Origin: Bacteroidota bacterium
GTDB lineage: Bacteria > Bacteroidota > Bacteroidia > Flavobacteriales > Weeksellaceae
Direction of reading: 5' to 3'
Assembly: GCA_023419095.1 (NCBI GenBank)
Contig: JAEZYN010000121.1
Span: 1-13,707, forward strand
DNA: 13,707 nt
Part shown: positions 12,732 through 13,707 of the stretch, piece after piece
How the letters are laid out: each line of letters opens with the position of its first letter
Numbering within the stretch: position 1 is the first letter of the stretch
Notes under the pieces: model-generated
What the model was told of the DNA's origin: nothing
What the model saw: the letters and a program-made list of their open reading frames with translations, nothing else
Database searches by the model: none
Program-made: the position numbers and the translations under genes

Positions 12732-13607
12732 ATGGAAAATTTCTTTGCCCTCATTATCGGTGTTGGCGGAGATCTTCCTGCCACAGTTGCCGATGCTACC
12801 GCCATTTACGAGCTGCTGAGTGATCCCCAGAAAGGCGGTTTTACAAAAGAAAATATTGAATTATTAACCGAAGAAAAGGCTTCTAAACAACATACAATAG
12901 CTGCACTGGACAGAATAGTTGCCCGTAGCATGGCGACAGCGCACTCCACGGTTTTGATTTATTATTCCGGCCACGGGCTGAAAATTCCACGTGAAGAGGA
13001 TCCGCAAATTTTTGACTTTTATCTTAAAACTTCTGGTGCCGACAGGACGAGGAAAGAAGAGACGATGCTCAGTGGAAATATTTTTTCGGAGAAAATCAAC
13101 CTGATCGCAGCAGAAAAAATTTTAGTTTTACTCGACTGCTGTCACGCCGACGGTATGAAACCTCAAAAAATTTCTGTCTTTGAAGAAATGGTTATTCCTG
13201 TTGAATCTTCGAACCGGCTCCTGCTCGAAAAATTGCACGGCGGCGAAGGACGAGTCTTCATTTCTGCATGTGATGACGACGAGCAATCGGTGATTTTGCC
13301 GGGATCCAGCAACAGCCTGTTTACCGAAGTTTGTCTTGAAATCTTTAACGGAAATCTGTCACCTACAGAGGAGTTTGTAAGCGTGGTGGACCTGATTTAT
13401 TTTGTCGTAAAAGAAATTCCCAAACGCGTCCTGCCATTTCGCCATACCCAAAGACCCATTATAACAGAAGTAAAGAACCTTTCGCCCGATTATTTTGTCT
13501 GCCGAAACGGAAACTATAAACCAAGCCATGCTGAGCTTGAAGATTTTGAAACTGACAATACAACGGAAAGAATGGCTTTCATCTCCGGATACGATAATAA
13601 AATCTAA
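12732..13607 (+). CDS. Caspase-like (C14 family) cysteine protease
   Basis: A 291-residue protein with a caspase/metacaspase fold over about residues 1-210. The first strand, FFALIIGV, is typical. The catalytic His81 is in YYSGHG and the catalytic Cys137 is in LLDCCHADG, so both active-site residues are present. The usual CHSG after the Cys is changed to CHAD. No death-domain, trypsin, WD40 or transmembrane segment is attached; residues about 210-291 have no domain I recognise and end in an acidic, Thr-rich tail. No signal peptide, so cytoplasmic. Bacterial caspase-like proteases act in programmed cell death, phage defence or processing of partner proteins; which applies here cannot be told. 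Another gene follows after 13 bases, probably in the same operon. Its promoter lies in a perfect inverted repeat. Confidence 0.88.
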   Translation: MENFFALIIGVGGDLPATVADATAIYELLSDPQKGGFTKENIELLTEEKASKQHTIAALDRIVARSMATAHSTVLIYYSGHGLKIPREEDPQIFDFYLKTSGADRTRKEETMLSGNIFSEKINLIAAEKILVLLDCCHADGMKPQKISVFEEMVIPVESSNRLLLEKLHGGEGRVFISACDDDEQSVILPGSSNSLFTEVCLEIFNGNLSPTEEFVSVVDLIYFVVKEIPKRVLPFRHTQRPIITEVKNLSPDYFVCRNGNYKPSHAELEDFETDNTTERMAFISGYDNKI

Positions 13608-13620
13608 TAAAAACATAACG

Positions 13621-13707
13621 ATGGAAATTTTAGATAAAAACGGAAAACTGATTCCACAACTCATTACGAAAGGAAACGAACAAAATCCGTGGGATGCCGC
13701 ACACGAC
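13621..13707 (+). CDS. Start of an unidentified gene downstream of the caspase-like protease (partial)
   Basis: Twenty-nine codons from an ATG to the window edge with no stop; the frame begins MEILDKNGKLIPQL and includes NPWDAAHD. The gap of 13 bases from the protease stop suggests one operon. The NPWDxAH type of motif occurs, as I recall, near the N-terminus of some bacterial subtilisin-like (S8) proteases, which would make the operon a pair of proteases, but 29 residues are too few to assign a family. Confidence 0.6.
   Translation, partial: MEILDKNGKLIPQLITKGNEQNPWDAAHD

Overview
The window looks like chromosomal DNA from a member of the Bacteroidota, most likely Flavobacteriia of the Chryseobacterium/Kaistella type. 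Three things point there: most intergenic gene starts carry a TAnnTTTG -7 promoter element with no Shine-Dalgarno sequence; DAHP synthase is fused to chorismate mutase; and DnaX lacks the usual zinc-binding cysteine cluster. The genus is inference. I see no rRNA, tRNA, CRISPR array or insertion sequence.

Layout. 1-1704: the end of ribulose-phosphate epimerase (+) converges on ndk (-) over a shared terminator, and ndk is followed by a gap that holds a candidate ~120-nt small RNA (+). 775-4502 (-): an operon dnaX, DAHP synthase/chorismate mutase, rsgA. dnaX is split by an A10 tract, so the short gamma form is read in frame and the long tau form needs a one-base slip. 4590-5653: a conserved protein of unknown function (+) ending in a bidirectional terminator.

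5665-10232: a complete cyanophycin module. Cyanophycin synthetase (cphA, -) is divergent from cyanophycinase and an isoaspartyl peptidase (+). Together they would polymerise Asp and Arg into a nitrogen store, cut it to beta-Asp-Arg dipeptides, and split those into amino acids. It is followed by a 55-residue lipoprotein gene (+), which converges on a stand-alone fabH-type ketoacyl-ACP synthase III (-).

11627-12541: a CorA-type divalent cation transporter (+), divergent from fabH. 12601-13707 (+): a caspase-like (C14) protease gene whose -7 element sits inside a perfect 9-bp inverted repeat. A 22-codon reading frame lies in its leader, and a further gene 13 bp downstream runs off the window. 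This right end is the most accessory-looking and least explained part.

Most notable points: the dnaX slip site, the operator-like repeat at the caspase promoter, the orphan promoter/terminator pair between ndk and rsgA, and several genes whose -7 element lies only 4-6 nt before the start codon, which suggests leaderless mRNAs.
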